NCBI GenBank assembly: GCA_030619185.1
Contig: JAUXBW010000137.1
Span: 1-6,236 of the forward strand
Direction: 5' to 3'
DNA: 6,236 nt
From: Methyloprofundus sp.
GTDB lineage: Bacteria > Pseudomonadota > Gammaproteobacteria > Methylococcales > Methylomonadaceae
This document shows, one piece after another, positions 4,775 to 6,236 of this stretch. A program made the translations under genes and the position numbers. Position 1 is the stretch's first letter. Each line of letters starts with the position of its first letter. The notes under the pieces are model-generated. The model was not told the origin of the DNA and did not search any database. It saw only the letters and a program-made list of their open reading frames with translations.

Positions 4775-5446
4775 TCAATGTTTACTAGCTACATTTAATA
4801 AAGCGTCAGCATTTAGAATAGTCACCGTTCCTCTATTCAGGCTAACCCAGCCATACGCTTCAAAGCGCTTTAAATGTCTAGAAATCACTTCACGAGCTGA
4901 GCCCAGTTTAGCGGCCAGCTCCTGATGAGTGAGGCTAATCACTGCTGATTCTTCCGCTAACAATGCCTTGGATAAGCGAGTATCAATCGCACTAAAAGTA
5001 ACATCTTCTAACAGCGCGATCACATCTGATAAACGTGCTGAAAACTTCTTAAACACAAACTCACGGAAAAATGCCGATTGCTCAATACAGCGATAAAAGG
5101 CATGTGAAGAAATAGCAAATGCCAGCACCTCACCTTCAGTAACCCCTTCTGCAGGATACTTATCACCACTCAACAAGCATGATGTTGTGAGCACACAAGA
5201 GTCTCCTGAGCCAACACGATAAAGCAGCATTTCCCGCCCCCCTTCAGAAATAATCTGCGCCTTAACACTGCCCTTCAATACCAACAGATACTGCTCACAG
5301 ACAGCCCCAGGATAAAAAACCTGTTGTCCGGCAGGCAGCTCAACTAATTTTGCCGAGGCCATCAGACTATTGATACCCGCCTCTCCTGCCTTAATAAATT
5401 CAGGAAAATTAGCTGCCCATAATTGTTTCGTACTTAACGACTCCAT
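4775..5446 (-). CDS. Crp/Fnr-family transcriptional regulator
   Basis: This 223-residue regulator has an N-terminal cyclic-nucleotide-binding-like beta barrel (about 25-120), a dimerisation helix (about 128-160) and a C-terminal Crp-type winged helix (about 168-213). The recognition helix reads SAREVISRHLKRF; Glu186, Ser189 and Arg190 have the E-x-x-S-R spacing of FNR (Glu209, Ser212, Arg213), which predicts FNR-like TTGAT half-sites. The N-terminal four-cysteine cluster of FNR is absent, so an oxygen-sensing 4Fe-4S cluster is unlikely. Cysteines are at 50, 84, 90 and 120, including CVLTTSC (84-90). The cAMP-binding signature of CRP is not evident, so the signal is unknown. The ATG at 5446 is preferred over an in-frame TTG at 5452; neither has a strong ribosome site. 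The start lies 13 bases inside the end of dnaQ, implying co-transcription and coupling. Confidence 0.88.
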   Translation of the reverse strand: MESLSTKQLWAANFPEFIKAGEAGINSLMASAKLVELPAGQQVFYPGAVCEQYLLVLKGSVKAQIISEGGREMLLYRVGSGDSCVLTTSCLLSGDKYPAEGVTEGEVLAFAISSHAFYRCIEQSAFFREFVFKKFSARLSDVIALLEDVTFSAIDTRLSKALLAEESAVISLTHQELAAKLGSAREVISRHLKRFEAYGWVSLNRGTVTILNADALLNVASKH

Positions 5447-6144
5447 AAACAAGCACCACTCGATTTTTCCAGCATTGCTAAGGTTTTCTGATGTTCCGCC
5501 AACTCATCGTCAGTACATTTAATCACCATTAACGGCGGCCTGTCACTGCTTAGACGTTGAATTTCCTGCGTTTTCCCTGCATTACTTAAATCATCATCTT
5601 CCAGTAGTGAAAGCTGACCACCCGTCATTAACAGATACACATCAGACAGAATCTCGGCATCCAGTAAAGCACCATGCAAATCTCTATGACTATTATCTAT
5701 CCCGTATCGTTTACACAGGGCATCCAGACTATTACGCTGACCCGGGTGCTTCTTCCGGGCATAGACCAGACTATCAAACACAGTACAAAAATCAGTAGTC
5801 TTGCCAACAGAGGATTTTAATCGGCCAAACTCAGAATCCATAAACCCGACATCGAACGGCGCATTATGAATGACCAATTCTGCACCACGAATAAAGTCCA
5901 GAAAATCATCCACCACATCCTTAAACAAAGGCTTATCTTGCAAAAATTCATTGGTAATCCCATGTACCTCCATCGCGCCGTCATCGACTAGTCGCTCAGG
6001 GTTAATATACATATGAAATTGCCGGTCGGTCAGCCGCCTATTCACCAGCTCTACGCAACCGATCTCGATAATCCGGTGCCCTTCTTTGGGGTTTAACCCC
6101 GTTGTTTCCGTATCTAAAACAACCTGCCGACCTTTTTTTCGCAT
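5434..6144 (-). CDS. dnaQ: DNA polymerase III epsilon subunit (3'-5' exonuclease)
   Basis: This is the proofreading exonuclease of the replicative DNA polymerase, of the DEDDh type. Exo I is DTETTG (Asp11, Glu13), Exo II is HNAPFD (Asp98) and Exo III is HGALLDAE (His157, Asp162), so all five catalytic residues are present. A clamp-binding sequence, QLSLL (177-181), follows the nuclease domain, close to the consensus beta-clamp pentapeptide. After it comes a linker and a C-terminal segment (about 200-236) expected to bind the alpha subunit. At 236 residues it is close to the E. coli protein (about 243). The start is set by AAGGT (6155-6151), 6 nt before the ATG. rnhA, a common divergent or adjacent neighbour of dnaQ, is not in the window. 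A REP-like element begins 17 bases upstream, so it may lie within the transcript leader. Confidence 0.95.
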   Translation of the reverse strand: MRKKGRQVVLDTETTGLNPKEGHRIIEIGCVELVNRRLTDRQFHMYINPERLVDDGAMEVHGITNEFLQDKPLFKDVVDDFLDFIRGAELVIHNAPFDVGFMDSEFGRLKSSVGKTTDFCTVFDSLVYARKKHPGQRNSLDALCKRYGIDNSHRDLHGALLDAEILSDVYLLMTGGQLSLLEDDDLSNAGKTQEIQRLSSDRPPLMVIKCTDDELAEHQKTLAMLEKSSGACLWSR

Positions 6145-6161
6145 AATAATACCTTAAAATC

Positions 6162-6219
6162 TGTAGGGCGTGGCTTTAGCCCGCCATTGTCAAAAGGCGG
6201 GCTAAAGCCACGCCCTACA
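6162..6219. repeat. Double REP-like element upstream of dnaQ
   Basis: Arms 6162-6185 and 6196-6219 are a perfect 24-bp inverted repeat around a 10-nt spacer. Each arm is itself a REP-type unit: the tetranucleotide head GTAG (6163-6166), then GGCG, a bulged T, GGC, loop TTTA, GCC, CGCC; the second arm is its exact mirror (CTAC at 6215-6218). A GTAG or GTRG head followed by a bulged hairpin is the hallmark of REP sequences handled by RAYT (REP-associated tyrosine transposase) proteins, and an inverted pair corresponds to a BIME. No RAYT gene is present in this window. Read as one long stem it could also slow transcription near the dnaQ start. Confidence 0.8.
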
Positions 6220-6236
6220 CCAACTTTAATCGACCA

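Noticed and set aside
6162..6219. Perfect inverted repeat as an intrinsic terminator for a gene right of the window
   Set aside because: No T run follows either arm, and the GTAG-headed bulged hairpins fit a REP pair better.

Overview
The window looks like a chromosomal segment of a gammaproteobacterium with moderately AT-leaning DNA. The evidence is a petABC cytochrome bc1 operon whose cytochrome b has the Qo motif PVWY and a 14-residue heme-ligand spacing in helix D, both features I associate with beta/gammaproteobacteria, plus a proteobacterial-type dnaQ and a Crp/Fnr regulator. The genus cannot be fixed from this sequence. No phage, plasmid, CRISPR, rRNA or tRNA signal was seen.

Layout on the + strand. 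Positions 1-303 hold no confident gene, but contain a near-perfect 31-bp inverted repeat (75-156) and a small hairpin in the petA leader. Positions 304-3021 are petA (Rieske protein), petB (cytochrome b) and petC (cytochrome c1). They overlap or nearly abut and end in a 13-bp-stem intrinsic terminator (3045-3082). Just after it lies a 188-codon exported or membrane protein of unknown function (3102-3668). sspA, the common downstream neighbour of petABC in gammaproteobacteria, is not there.

The - strand thioredoxin-fold gene (3862-4422) converges on the unknown gene across a 61-bp two-hairpin element (3708-3768) that can terminate transcription from both sides. A divergent control region (4423-4576) follows. 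It has a good sigma70-like promoter, a palindrome overlapping the -35 box, and a folded leader that could pair with the ribosome binding site of a 64-codon His/Met-rich membrane protein (4577-4771). That gene converges, with a 3-nt gap, on a - strand pair: dnaQ (DNA polymerase III epsilon, 6144-5434) followed by an overlapping Crp/Fnr-type regulator (5446-4775).

The right edge carries a perfect 24-bp inverted repeat (6162-6219) with the architecture of a double REP element: a GTAG head and a bulged hairpin with a TTTA loop, in two inverted copies. The 3708-3768 element has the same general plan (head, 8-position stem, TTTA loop, two inverted units, a spacer of about 10 nt) but different stem sequence.

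Functionally, petABC is a respiratory complex passing electrons from quinol to a c-type cytochrome at the inner membrane, and dnaQ proofreads replication. The regulator, the thioredoxin-like protein and the 64-residue membrane protein may form a small redox or metal-response group, but that rests only on proximity. The most noteworthy items are the non-coding structures: the two REP-like elements, the 5' palindrome and the structured leader. No clearly new multi-gene system is evident.
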